Source of the DNA: Fennellomyces sp. T-0311
Taxonomy: Eukaryota; Mucoromycota; Mucoromycetes; Mucorales; Lichtheimiaceae
Reading direction: 5' to 3'
NCBI GenBank assembly: GCA_025266875.1
Contig: JALLLT010000043.1
Location: forward strand, 1 to 64,000
DNA length: 64,000 nt
This document shows, piece by piece, positions 34,001 to 43,701 of this stretch. A program made the position numbers and the translations under genes. Each line of letters starts with the position of its first letter. Within the stretch, counting starts at the first letter, position 1. Below the pieces are notes generated by a model. It ran no database searches. It was not told where the DNA came from and worked only from the letters and a program-made list of their open reading frames with translations.

Positions 34001-34391
34001 CCTCATGGTCTTCCGGGCGAAGTACAGGGGTAGAGAATACGATCTGGTACTGGCACGCCGATACTGTCCTTTGGGCGAAACACACAAGACTGGGTTAGAG
34101 GTTATTTCACCTGACCTTGACGATACGTATAAAGGCCTGTTTATAAGCCAAATCGAACGGGTAAAGCGTACAATCCATGTCGTTCCGGATTATGATTCAG
34201 ATGCTTTCGTTGATCCTGTCCTGGGATCAATGTATGGAAAGTATTTACTGAATCATGATTCGGATCGGTTTTCCTGGTGCAACAGCAGAGGCCGACTTCC
34301 ACATATCAATGAAAGAAGCAAAGAGTTTGTTCACTGGAATAAGGAGTACGATAATCCCAAGCAAGTAGGCACGGAAGATGATGACGCCTAG
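31048..34391 (+). CDS. P2 transposase, Plavaka-like (multi-exon)
   Basis: Exon 1 (31048-31348) encodes a C2H2 finger (CCYRNCLSKRTFASVKALRSH). Following exons give FSHPLFNDVTRLHP, VYSDIYSGQWW, the signature ASDKTVITGNLRNSAWPIY (about 32160-32225), GTRLLAYLPVIESK, a CPRC-type Cys motif and an acidic spacer. The last exon runs from about 32901 to 34391 and is a long uninterrupted block with DDLHQLGGVYEHLL, LRHFLDFVMHATAEEHTE, FPKNHMLQKYAHDI and EHQHTIDVKKPAKRTN, all typical of Plavaka transposases. It ends with the region duplicated in P3. No disabling stop was found in the exons read. The enzyme would act on CATCGGAAAA termini. It stops 299 bp before the right end. Confidence 0.82.
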
Positions 34392-34504
34392 ATCTACCTA
34401 AGAGTATTTGATATTATTGTCTATAAAACGTTGCGCATTCATATGCTTGGTTACTGTTTATAAAGGTGCTTAACCCGCTTCAACACAATTCAAGGTAGAT
34501 AAAA

Positions 34505-34690
34505 TCTGTTCACGATTTTAAACGCTCTCAACCCTCTCTCAACCCCGCCAACATTTTGGCAAGTTTATAAACCCTGTCAACCCTCTCTCAACCCCGCTAA
34601 ATGTTTTGGTAGGTTTATAAACCCTGTCAACCTTCACTCAATCCCCGCAACCTTCATAAGGGCTTAATCAGCGGGGTATCTTTTCCGATG
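34505..34690. repeat. Right subterminal repeats and terminus of P2
   Basis: Repeated CTCAACCC/GTCAACC words, two AGTTTATAAACCC-like palindromic words and the terminus TTTTCCGATG. Near-identical to 2612-2797 in P3. Confidence 0.7.
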
Positions 34691-35729
34691 ATAGAATCAA
34701 ATTACATATATAACAAGGGCCTCATTTAGATGGGCGTTTCATAAAGAATATATATATATGCTTCACATTCCGGCACTCGGTCAGGCCGCTATATAGGACC
34801 GTGCCCGTTCGGGCACCCACCTACATACAGCTTTCCTGGCCCGATGCCCGAAAATTCCAGGCCAAAACGGGCGGTCCACGGGCCTGCCTGCCCATATTTA
34901 GAGCCCTACTACAGACAAGCTCCATTTTCACTTGCCACCCACAATGTTGCTCTTATGGACGTGGAAATCGAATCCAACAGGTGCAGTCCAGGCAATGCAC
35001 GTTTTATTGGCTACAAGATGATCCTCAAAGTGCCCTTGGAGTTCTGCTGGGATATTGTTTGTATCTTTTTGCATTGTTGACTAAGAGCTAAATGTAGACT
35101 GGAAATAATATTTAGTACTGCAATCAGAATATTATTCAATAGTAGCCACGAATCAGTTCGATGTGTACTTGTAAGTTGAAAATAATATGATTTATTATCG
35201 TCTTCTATGCAGTATTTATACTTTTAGATCACTAATGATATTTTGGCTAGTAGGTAATGCATCTATGAAGGTAGCTTCGCAGCTTAAGTGACCTTGCCAA
35301 CCTTGGCACCCTTAGTGTCCTTTCCAACCTTGGCAACCTTGGAAAATTTAGCAATCTTGGCAAGTAATGCTACATTTGTTAAAGACTGTAATACTTCGTG
35401 GATCTGGCGTAACAGTGATCTGAAGGTTTGAAAAGTACAGATTTGTTCTGATTGGCTGGTAATAAATTACTAGTAAGGGCAATAGACAGTCTTATCACTT
35501 TATTAAACGCCGTTTTAGCGAGCATATAGTTAAAAGTGTACTGCTAGCGATGAGTTGAATAAACGATTCAATGACATTTCTTGAATCATGCTGCTTTTTA
35601 GCGTTCTATACGGAGTTTGAAAGGAACGCTATAGGGGACATCGATGAGAAGGGTCTGTCTGTTATCACATATAAAACGAAAATTTTTCGATGTTTTAATA
35701 AATAAAATAATCAACAAGCACAATAACGA

Positions 35730-35800
35730 GCCGGCCCACCGTTGAATAACCTAGGGGCTCATTCAGTCGAGCGCAGTGAGACAGGTGACATGCTCATAAA
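35730..35800. repeat. Dispersed GC-rich repeat block, copy A
   Basis: Contains GAGCCGGC, CACCGTTGAATAACC, GGGGCTCATTCAGTCGAGC and GAGACAGGTGAC. The same words in reverse complement occur twice at 48725-48890. The family is not recognised. Confidence 0.55.
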
Positions 35801-35822
35801 ATAATAGGTATTGGTGGTCTAC

Positions 35823-35956
35823 AATGGCTTAGGGTTTAGTAGGATAGTATGGTTTAGGGTGTGTAACACTTGCGAAGCAAGTGCTAGGGTTTCGGAGTAT
35901 AGAACGCGTAGCAAGCTAAGGTTTAGGGTCTTAGCGTTTAGGGTTTTTATATATGC
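35823..35956. repeat. Telomere-like TTAGGG/TTTAGGG words, interstitial
   Basis: Several spaced copies of TTAGGGTTTAG, GGTTTAGGGT and CTAGGGTTT within about 130 bp, not a pure tandem array. A comparable group in the opposite orientation is at 48899-48945. Confidence 0.45.
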
Positions 35957-37072
35957 TACTCTGTTTTTAGTAGCTCTTTATGTACTGGATACATATTGTC
36001 AATTTCTTGAAGCACCAATAGCTGCTAATCTCACATTATCGTCAATAGCCCGGATCATAAAAACAAATAATATTAAGGGTGTGAGGGGGGTGTGCATAAA
36101 AAGTTACTTGCGGGAAAATGCAAGTCCGGCTCGGACTGTGACTGGGGGTGTGCAAATAAGTGAGCCCAAGAGCAGGGGCTTGACTGATTTTTTCATTCTT
36201 TTACTTGTGGCCACATTACAAAATCCAGTGTGCGCAGCAATCTCGCGATTTGCTGTGGCAGGGATGGATTCAAGGTTGCGTTGGAGCAGTATTATTTTTT
36301 CTTCGTAATTATTAAAAAAAGTTTACTTCTCCTGGTTTGGTTTTCTGTTATGTATTGTTTGTGGAAGGGTTGGAGGGTCGTTCACACACACTGAGCGTTT
36401 GCTTCGTTTATGTCAGCAAATGCCATATCAACGTGAACAAGATCAAAACATTATTCGTATGCAGTTTCTGTTGTGGGTGCAGAGTTGATTTTGCAACCCC
36501 TTGAAGTGCTGGAATAAACATTTTAATAAAATCGCATGCATTGTGTGTGCCATCGGCCGTACATCGGCAAGTACAACTTCCCATCATGTTTTCTGTACTG
36601 TGAACTTCGTGCACCGAGCCGTCGCTGAATTGAATCTATTTGGTGCACATGAGAACGCAAATACCGGGTGCTTTTATGACTCGTCGCGTTTAGAAGATTT
36701 AGCCAGACTGAATGCAGCAGCGGGGTGGATAGGCGCCGCGGAAAAAGTAACTGATAGACAATGGCTGTAGTACCTGCGCATCCAATACTACGTACTATAC
36801 AAGCAGTGATCTCGACGATCCCTCGATTTAACTTCCATAGTAGCACACAGAAATCTGTATGAACAGTAGGAAATATCACGTCAGCGTGCTTCATGTGTTA
36901 TTTGGTGGACTGGTACCAATGCCCTCTTCCTCTGGCACCACGTTTATCGTGCTAATGACGTTATATAGCGGATCTACGGGCTAACGGCGGAGAACCAAAT
37001 TACGAATTGGTGTTGGGTTATGACGATCCAAATCCATGCTGTGCTGCGATCCCTCTCTCTTTTTAACGCACA

Positions 37073-37905
37073 ATGAAACTATACTCGATTCTAATTCTTC
37101 GCAAAGTTCAAGACAAGGCCGAAATACTTGCATCGCAGTTTGATTTGTCCAGCTTTGGTTACTTTCAGCGCAGCAGGTACACACACACATATATATATTC
37201 TTATGAGAGATGGCCAAGAGTGTTGGATTAAAGAAAAACTGTAAAAGTGTTCAGGAATTTATGAACTTTTCGGCAGCAACGATTGCGGAACGCACGCCAG
37301 CTGGCCAACGACAAAGCGTTGAGAGCGAAAGTATGAGGTTTCTTTTACTGTGGGTGAGTGGGTGAGTGTGGGTGGGTTTATTAAAGAAAGTGATGTGTAG
37401 ACAACGTGGCGCATGTGTATGGACATCCTCAAGGAGTGATCGGTGTGATTATCAGTGACAAGGAATACCCTTCGCGAGTAGCGTTTTCGTTGCTGAACAA
37501 GATTCTGGATGAGTTTTTGGTCAGATTTCCACGTGAAAAGTGGAATCCTCCTCTCTCCTACCCCGAGCTCAATGACTATTTGAGCAAATACCAAGACCCC
37601 AAGCAGGCAGATACCATCATGCGCGTGCAGAACGAGTTGGACGAGACAACGGCTATTCTGGTAAAATAAATGCTGCCCGTTGAATTAGAGGAAGGCGCTA
37701 AAGTGGCAATGATGACTTAGCACAAGACGATCGAGTCGGTGTTGCAGCGTGGTGAAAAGGTGGGTGGAAAGGAGTCACTGGGACGATTGCTAAAACCGTG
37801 TTGTAGCTTGATTCGCTGGTTGATAGATCGGAAACGTTGTCAAGTCAGTCCAAAATGTTTTACAAGACGGCAAAGAAAACGAATTCCTGCTGCGTAGTCA
37901 TGTAG
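37073..37905 (+). CDS. YKT6: R-SNARE YKT6
   Basis: Five exons (37073-37176, 37248-37330, 37401-37660, 37721-37759, 37807-37905) join in frame to a 194-residue protein, the usual YKT6 length. The N-terminal longin domain is seen in [33 protein letters not shown] and [20 protein letters not shown]. The SNARE motif runs from about residue 130, with the central Arg in [19 protein letters not shown]. The C-terminus CCVVM has the adjacent Cys pair used for palmitoylation and farnesylation in this family, replacing a membrane anchor. YKT6 cycles between cytosol and membranes and acts in fusion at Golgi, endosome and vacuole, and in autophagosome fusion. All introns have GT-AG ends and are 47-71 nt. 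It is the first gene of the host island and is followed 100 bp later by the next gene in the same direction. Confidence 0.95.
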
Positions 37906-38004
37906 CTTTTTCTATAAATATTACAATATAATGCGCGGAGTCCGCACCCTCATCCCCCACCCCCTCCTCAAACACTCACTTTCAAAACTGATTACGTCCC
38001 ACCC

Positions 38005-40251
38005 ATGAGCACTCCCTGTCTTGAAGCTTTGAATGTCCAAGCTTTGAATCCTGTCAACCGCAAACATGCCATCAACGACTTGAACGCGCTTGCTGCGGCT
38101 GGGAATTTACTTGATTTGGAAGAGCAGCTTGAATGCGGAATGGATCCGAACAAACCTCAACCAGGTACTGGATTGAGACCGTTGCATTTCGCCGCATCCA
38201 GGGGCTTTTTAAACATTGTTGCAAGGCTGATTGATGCGGGTGCAAGGGTGGACGCCACCGATAAGGAAGGAGAGGTATACTTGTATGTTTTTTTTCTTTT
38301 TTGGTGCGAAAACCCTCACCCAGTGGGAAAACTTTAGACGGCGCTACTGAAAGCGGCATATGCAGGACATTTGAGTATTGTGGAGTACCTGGTAAAGGAG
38401 GCACATGCCAGTACGATCCATCAGGATAAGGATGGTTGGACGGCGTTGCATAACGCGGCTTCGTCGCGCAGCCATTTGGATATGATTCGGTTTTTGGTTG
38501 AACGTGGAGTACCTGTCAATGCACGGAGCAGATATGGCCATACACCGCTCAGTAAGTCCGCCCTCCTTTTTTTTCTCTTTTCGTTATGCTAAAGCACAAC
38601 AAAAGTCAACGCCGCATCCAAAGGCGCCATTGCCGTCGTCGAATACCTGCTGAACGAAACAGATGCGGATCCGTTGCTACGTAACGACTTTGGTGAAACG
38701 GCATATGATGCAGCAGCCGCGGTGGGAAGTGTGTATTTGTGCGAACTGTTGGAAGCGGCCGAACGGTCATGTTGGATGGGAGGTAAGTCTCCCAGACACA
38801 GAAAAGAAAAAAAACCGGATATCGTACGAGTAACATGCTTTGCAGATCATCCGTACAGTTCCCTATCGATGCATGTCACGGTCCCTGTGCTGATATACGA
38901 AAACCAACGTGCCAACAATTCATTAATACGGGTGGGACTTGGCAAACCAACATTCTCATCGACGGCTCTGGGGAAGAATGACAGGCGGACGGCATGGAGT
39001 ATGTATCCGTCCGGGGAACCCACCACAAAGAGCCATGTTCGATTACCAGCATTGGATGCGTCATGGTTCTGGATGACGGATTGGAGTATTGATTATTCGT
39101 CACCCGATACGGACAGGGAGGGCTGGCAATACGCCAAAAGTTTTCAAGACGAGGTGTGGACGGGTTCGATGCCTACTTCGGGGACAGGGTGGGTGCGGCG
39201 TCGACGATGGATGCGGATCATGAAGCGACGGATAGACCAGGATCGGGAAGTGCTGGAGCAAATCGCAGAAGAAGAAGAAGGTTTAGAGATATAACTCTGG
39301 GTGTGCGCGAAAAGAAGCTTATCGTATTTTAGAAGAGCAACAGGACGTAGCGCAACAAAGCAGCACGACGGTGGGGATGAGCTTAACCAAAGCCCAGTCA
39401 GTGTTTGTTGGATGCACGACGCATGTTCAGACAATAGAAGAGGCTTCTCGACAGTCCTCTTTAGAATGGACCCGTAGCGCACGGTCGTCGATCAGCAGCA
39501 ACAGGCCGTACGTGTGGGAGCCCAACGAACAAGCGCCGGAATGTCGACGATGCGGTCGTTGGTTCAATTTGCTTGTGCGTCGACATCATTGCAGGTATTC
39601 AAGTGTTTCGTGGGGGAGTGGCAGGTCATGTGTGCTTAGACAAAGAAAGACGGTGTGGATTAGTTGTTTGTGACAAGTGCTCGAACCGAGGTGTCATGCT
39701 TCCGTTTTCGCATATCGTTCAAGACCCGGCCATCCCGCTCGAGCAGCACTACTTGATATCCCTCGAGCCTCAACGCGTATGCGACGCATGCTTCAACGTA
39801 CTCTCGCGACCGTCCAGCATCATGATGGAATGCCCGGTGTGTGGCAAAGGACTGGATGAGTTCGGCAGTGCGCAACAGCAAGAACGCCATGTGCAAACAT
39901 GTCTCAACGCAAATACTCCAACGGCACTGACAGGCATCCGATACGTTGGTAAAGCAAATACAAAAAAAAAGAAGCGACGGCTTTTATTCTGACTTTTTTT
40001 TTGGTTGAGTTTACAAGCTCGCACCCCATTCGGCACTGGCAGGGCAAGAGTGTGTCATTTGTCTCGAGGAATTCGTGCAAGGTATGGGGTGCTTTTTTTT
40101 TGGGTGTTTCTGTGTGCGTACGGGCCATAAATCTCTTGTGTGCGATGTAGGTGACACAATGGCAAGGTTAAACTGCCTCTGCACCTTCCATCACGGTTGT
40201 ATCCACAGTTGGTTTGCAAAGGGCAAGGAGTGCCCGCTGCATTCTCAGTAA
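38005..40251 (+). CDS. Ankyrin-DysF-FYVE-RING protein, likely endosomal E3 ligase
   Basis: Eight exons (38005-38274, 38338-38551, 38606-38782, 38846-39280, 39333-39594, 39650-39948, 40010-40081, 40151-40251) join in frame to 609 residues. Ankyrin repeats fill residues of about 25-210 (GLRPLHFAASRGFLNIVARL; GWTALHNAASSRSHLDMIRF). A dysferlin/peroxin-type DysF region follows (YENQRANN; WSIDYSSPDTDREGWQYAKS; WVRRRRWMR). Next is a FYVE finger with the PI3P-binding RRHHCRRCG motif, a C2H2-like CPVCGKGLDEF motif, and a C-terminal RING (ECVICLEEF to CPLHSQ). FYVE suggests PI3P-rich endosomes or vacuole membranes; RING suggests ubiquitin ligase activity, broadly like Pib1. The role of the DysF part is unknown. 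Substrates cannot be inferred. Confidence 0.88.
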
Positions 40252-40812
40252 AGAAAAAGAAAACAAAGTTTCGCATCGGGGTACAGGAGGAAATGGTGAT
40301 TGGGGGAGGACAGAGCTGAAAAGGTCTCACTCACACAAAGCACGCACGGTGCGCTTATTTCCTTTGTATTGCTCAAAGTCTCTCACACAACCCCCCTTTT
40401 CTCTTTCCTTCTTCCTCTTTCTTTTTTACTTTTTGTACAATACCCTTGGCTTTTTCTTTTCTCTTTCATTGCGCATAATGGCCGCCATGAACTGCTAGAT
40501 TCCCTCTTTCACCCATCCTCTTTATGCATTTCCCTTCCACTTTTTTTTCTCTTTTTTCTCTGCCACACACTCGCACTCACACTTTGAACCGTCGCCCTTA
40601 CCATGCCTGTATATTACTGTGAACAACTCCCTATCGAGACTTGAAGAAGAAGAAGAACCGCTAAAAAGACTCTCTGCTCTCTCAAAACCTCCGTTTATAC
40701 TCCTTTATTATTTGATCGAAACTCCCTTTTTTTGGCCCAACGCGCGCTTACAACCTTTCCAGCCCACCGCTCTACACTCTACACTCTGCACAAATCGAAA
40801 CGCAAGCCCCGG
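40252..40812 (+). promoter_or_regulatory. Pyrimidine-rich promoter and leader of the kinase gene
   Basis: Long CT-rich tracts (about 40390-40460 and 40515-40565), typical of strongly expressed fungal promoters, and a short upstream ATG at 40478 opening a tiny ORF. The first good ATG of the kinase frame is 40813. Confidence 0.45.
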
Positions 40813-42003
40813 ATGGCTGTTACACAAGAACACGATTACTGGACTCAGGTGGTCTCGTCCATGATTGACAAAACCATCGGTGGACGGTACCAAATCCTCG
40901 AGGAGCTGGGACGCGGTTCGTACGGCTGCCTGTTCCTGGGGCAATCGCTGATGGACAACTCGTACGTCGCCATCAAGGTCCTCTGCAAAACCGGCCTCGA
41001 CCACCAACAACTTTTACTGCAACAACTCGAAATCGATATCCAACAAACCCTCAAGCACCCGCACATACTGACATTGCACGGCACCGTCCAGGACGACGAC
41101 TATCTCTACATGGTGATGGAGCTGTGCGACCAAGGCGATTTGTTCGACTTTGTGATTCGTTCCAAAGCCAGACAGGAAGATCTTGTGATCACCGCATTTA
41201 CTCAGATACTGGACGCCGTCGAACACATGCACCAGAACAACGTGTACCATCGCGACATCAAGTTGGAGAACGTACTGTTAAAGACCGCCAGCGATGACGA
41301 GTCGCTCGAATGCAAGGTCGCCGACTTTGGCCTGGCCACACGCGAGCGCTTCAACATGGAATTCGGCTGTGGCTCAACCACCTATCTGGCTCCCGAGCAC
41401 TTTGACGGCGAGGGCGAGCAGTCGCTGGCCTATGACGCCGCAGCCTCCGACGTATGGAGTCTCGGCATTCTTTTGCTCGGCCTTATGTTTGGTCGCAATC
41501 CCTGGGAAGAAGCAACAGAAATGGATCAAGCTTATCGGGAGTACAAACGTAATTCGATGGTCCTGCGACAACAGCTTTTTCCAACGCTTTCCATGGCCTG
41601 CTATCGCCTGCTGGAGTCCATTCTGTCACCCAACGCCGCCGATCGTCCGTCCGTTACCGAAATTAAACATCAGTTCCTGGCTTTGGATCGTCTCATGGAT
41701 GAAGACGACGTCATCGACGACGATTACTGCTATCCAGTCGATATTCCCACAACAGCCGCTTCAGCTGCTGCTGCCATGGCCGCCGGCAAAAAGTCCGACA
41801 AGGTCAGCTTCGACTCGGCCATCTTTAGCGGCACCTATCGCACCGGGTCCGGTGAGTCCTGGTCTGATATGGTGGAGCAGGATGAGCAGCTCTTTGACAG
41901 TTCGGACATGCTTTCCACCGTGTCGTCGTGCTCCTTTGAACCCGACGACGACGACACAGACATGTTTATTCACTCGCAAGAAAAAGGCTCGTGGTGGCTC
42001 TGA
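40813..42003 (+). CDS. Serine/threonine protein kinase, Ran1/Sks1-like
   Basis: Single exon; the frame is open further upstream but 40813 is its first ATG (396 residues). The kinase domain covers about residues 23-280: glycine loop GRGSYG, VAIK lysine, catalytic loop HRDIKLENVLL, DFGLA, activation segment ending GCGSTTYLAPE, and SDVWSLGILLLGLMFGRNPW. These details, especially the GCGS-Y-PE activation segment, match the Ran1/Pat1, Sks1, Vhs1 and Ksp1 group of nutrient and growth-control kinases; which member it corresponds to cannot be told. The tail has an Ala-rich stretch, then SGESWSDMVEQDEQLFDSSD and an acidic end, probably regulatory. All catalytic residues are present. It lies 561 bp after the FYVE-RING gene, same strand. 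Confidence 0.9.
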   Translation: MAVTQEHDYWTQVVSSMIDKTIGGRYQILEELGRGSYGCLFLGQSLMDNSYVAIKVLCKTGLDHQQLLLQQLEIDIQQTLKHPHILTLHGTVQDDDYLYMVMELCDQGDLFDFVIRSKARQEDLVITAFTQILDAVEHMHQNNVYHRDIKLENVLLKTASDDESLECKVADFGLATRERFNMEFGCGSTTYLAPEHFDGEGEQSLAYDAAASDVWSLGILLLGLMFGRNPWEEATEMDQAYREYKRNSMVLRQQLFPTLSMACYRLLESILSPNAADRPSVTEIKHQFLALDRLMDEDDVIDDDYCYPVDIPTTAASAAAAMAAGKKSDKVSFDSAIFSGTYRTGSGESWSDMVEQDEQLFDSSDMLSTVSSCSFEPDDDDTDMFIHSQEKGSWWL

Positions 42004-42265
42004 TATATATCTACTCTATGTTGTGCAAAAAAAGAAAAAATGAAAAAAAAGAAAACACTCGCACCTCCCCCTCTCCCTCTGGTTTTCCTTCAATAAATAA
42101 GTGTCAATGTTTATCGCTCTTTTATACTATTTTGTTGCCAAGGTAGCTGTCGATCATTTTCCGCAACCACACTCCGATATTTTTTTTGTTGTGTCTCTCT
42201 CTCTTTCCATCCATCTCCTCCATCTACAAAATAATAATTACCTTCTGGCCCCTCTCCATTCCCTA

Positions 42266-43513
42266 ATGCCGCCCCATCCAAGCACCTTGTCCACACGGAG
42301 TTTGGACTCTTCCATGATTTGGCTGGGAATGTACTTTATATTCAATCTGGTATTGACGCTGTACAACAAGATCATTCTCTCGCTCTTTCAGTTCCCGTTT
42401 CCATGGACCCTGACCGCTATCCATACCCTGTGCGGTGCCATTGGCGCCTATGTGTTCTGGCGCGGTGGCATATTTACCCCAGCAAAGCTCGGTGAGCGAG
42501 AAAATATCATCATGATCCTGTTCTCCGTCCTGTACACGATCAATATCGCCATCAGTAACGTGTCCCTGTAAGTCTTTTTTTTGGCTCCTTAGCATGTCTT
42601 GGTTTCTAACACGTTGCGAATAGCAACCTTGTCACCGTGCCCGTAAGTTTGCACTTTGAAGCCGTGGTTGCGTGAAAGTAATACTTTTTTTTTCGTCGAC
42701 CTAGTTCCACCAAGTGGTGCGTGCCATGACTCCCGTATTCACCATCATGTTATCCGTCATGTTTCTCAGCAAAAACTATTCCACCATGACATACATCTCG
42801 CTATTCCCGGTAACTACATAAAGGAAAGAAAGCCCGTAGACAAACATTCACGCGCGCGTGGTTTAGGTGGTTGCTGGAGTTGCGTTTGCCACTTTTGGAG
42901 ATTACAATTACACGGGCATGGGTTTCTTTTTGACCGTACTGGGCACTGTTTTGGCCGCCGTCAAGACCGTCGTCACCAATCGAGTTCAAGTGGGACGGTT
43001 GAAACTGCATCCTCTGGATCTGTTGCTACGCATGTCGCCCTTGGCATTTGCCCAAACTTTGATTTATTCCTATGCAACCGGAGAAATGGCCCTGGTTCGC
43101 GAATTCTATCAAACCGAATTCACCTGGACCTTGTTTTTCGCCCTGCTGGTCAATGGCATCATTGCTTTCTTTTTGAACGTCGTGAGCTTCACCGCCAACA
43201 AAAAGACAAGCGCCTTGACCATGACGGTGGCCGGTAACGTCAAGCAGGTGCTCTCCATCGTCTTGGCGGTGATTATTTTCAAACTGCATATTACGTGGAT
43301 GAACGCTTGGGGTATTCTGTTAACTTTGGCGGGTGGCGCTTGGTACACGTAAGTTTTCCCCCCTTTTTTTATATAAAAGATCGCGATTGTTGATTCGGAA
43401 ATAGGCATGTTGAGATGACGGAACGGAGTACGAAGCGATTGACTACGGATACATTGTTGGGTTCGGCACCCTCAGCGGATATGGAATTGACAGGCGTCAA
43501 GACACAGCGATAA
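42266..43513 (+). CDS. TPT/nucleotide-sugar-transporter-like membrane protein (DMT superfamily)
   Basis: Five exons (42266-42567, 42624-42642, 42705-42809, 42867-43348, 43405-43513) give 338 residues. The second exon is only 19 nt, yet both borders have GT-AG signals and the frame requires it. About ten hydrophobic segments are visible, starting with MIWLGMYFIFNLVLTLYNK, which is the N-terminal signature of triose-phosphate/SLC35-type carriers, and a conserved Lys-Thr-type loop in AAVKTVVTNRVQVG followed by LLLRMSPLAF. The C-terminus has VAGNVKQVLSIVLAVIIF, also typical. Such proteins exchange nucleotide sugars or phosphorylated metabolites across Golgi or ER membranes; the substrate is not predictable. 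The tail after the last segment is short and cytosolic. Confidence 0.88.
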
Positions 43514-43701
43514 TAGACCACCGCCCTCCCTCTCATATTTTGATTCTTTTCTTTTCATTATATATATATATAGTACACAATCATGCTTCAGCAAAAAACA
43601 CGTTACCCACACAGACACACACACACGCACACTCACACACCCTTCCTGCATGTCGTTCCTTGTTTAAAAATTAATCTAAAATAGACTTTTTGCAGTTCAT
43701 C

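Larger units (their letters stand above)
22307..34690. mobile_element. Plavaka-like element P2 (about 6.3 kb, interrupted by P1)
   Basis: The termini CATCGGAAAA (22307-22316) and TTTTCCGATG (34681-34690) are exact inverted copies. The right terminus is confirmed by copy P3 at 2797. AT on both flanks may be a 2-bp target duplication. Inside the ends are clusters of CTCAACCC and GTTTATAAACC words. Without P1 the element is 6,279 bp and carries two divergent genes, the accessory gene on the minus strand and the transposase on the plus strand. Gene ends lie about 300-320 bp from each terminus. Confidence 0.8.
21182..34908. mobile_element. hAT-like non-autonomous element containing two nested elements
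   Basis: The left end TAGGGCTCTAAACGGGC (from 21182) is matched by the right end, which reads TTTAGAGCCCTA up to 34908. An 8-bp direct repeat CTACAGAC flanks it exactly (21174-21181 and 34909-34916), the hallmark length for hAT transposition. After subtraction of P2 (22307-34690) the element is about 1.34 kb (1,125 bp left, 218 bp right) and has no recognisable transposase, so it is non-autonomous. Pieces of GC-rich GGGCC/GCCCG sequence lie just inside each end. Confidence 0.85.
34917..37072. other. Gene-free stretch upstream of YKT6
   Basis: No convincing gene. Contents: LTR-like fragment near 35180-35290; a run of CCTTGGCAACC-type words at 35287-35365; the repeat block and telomere-like words listed separately; and at 36080-36160 GGGTGTGCATAAAAAG-type words resembling the 17-bp units of the element at 4907, possibly a decayed copy. 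ORFs at 36400-36900 overlap on both strands without recognisable content. Confidence 0.4.

Noticed and set aside
34681..34908. P2 and the hAT-like element being one element
   Set aside because: P3 shows the P2 family ends at TTTTCCGATG, and the hAT-like ends have their own 8-bp target duplication outside.
41294..42043. 249-residue plus-strand ORF in another frame of the kinase gene
   Set aside because: It overlaps the kinase frame, which contains all catalytic motifs; no independent content.
42656..43237. 193-residue plus-strand ORF
   Set aside because: It overlaps three exons and two introns of the TPT-like gene in a different frame; codon content is not coding.
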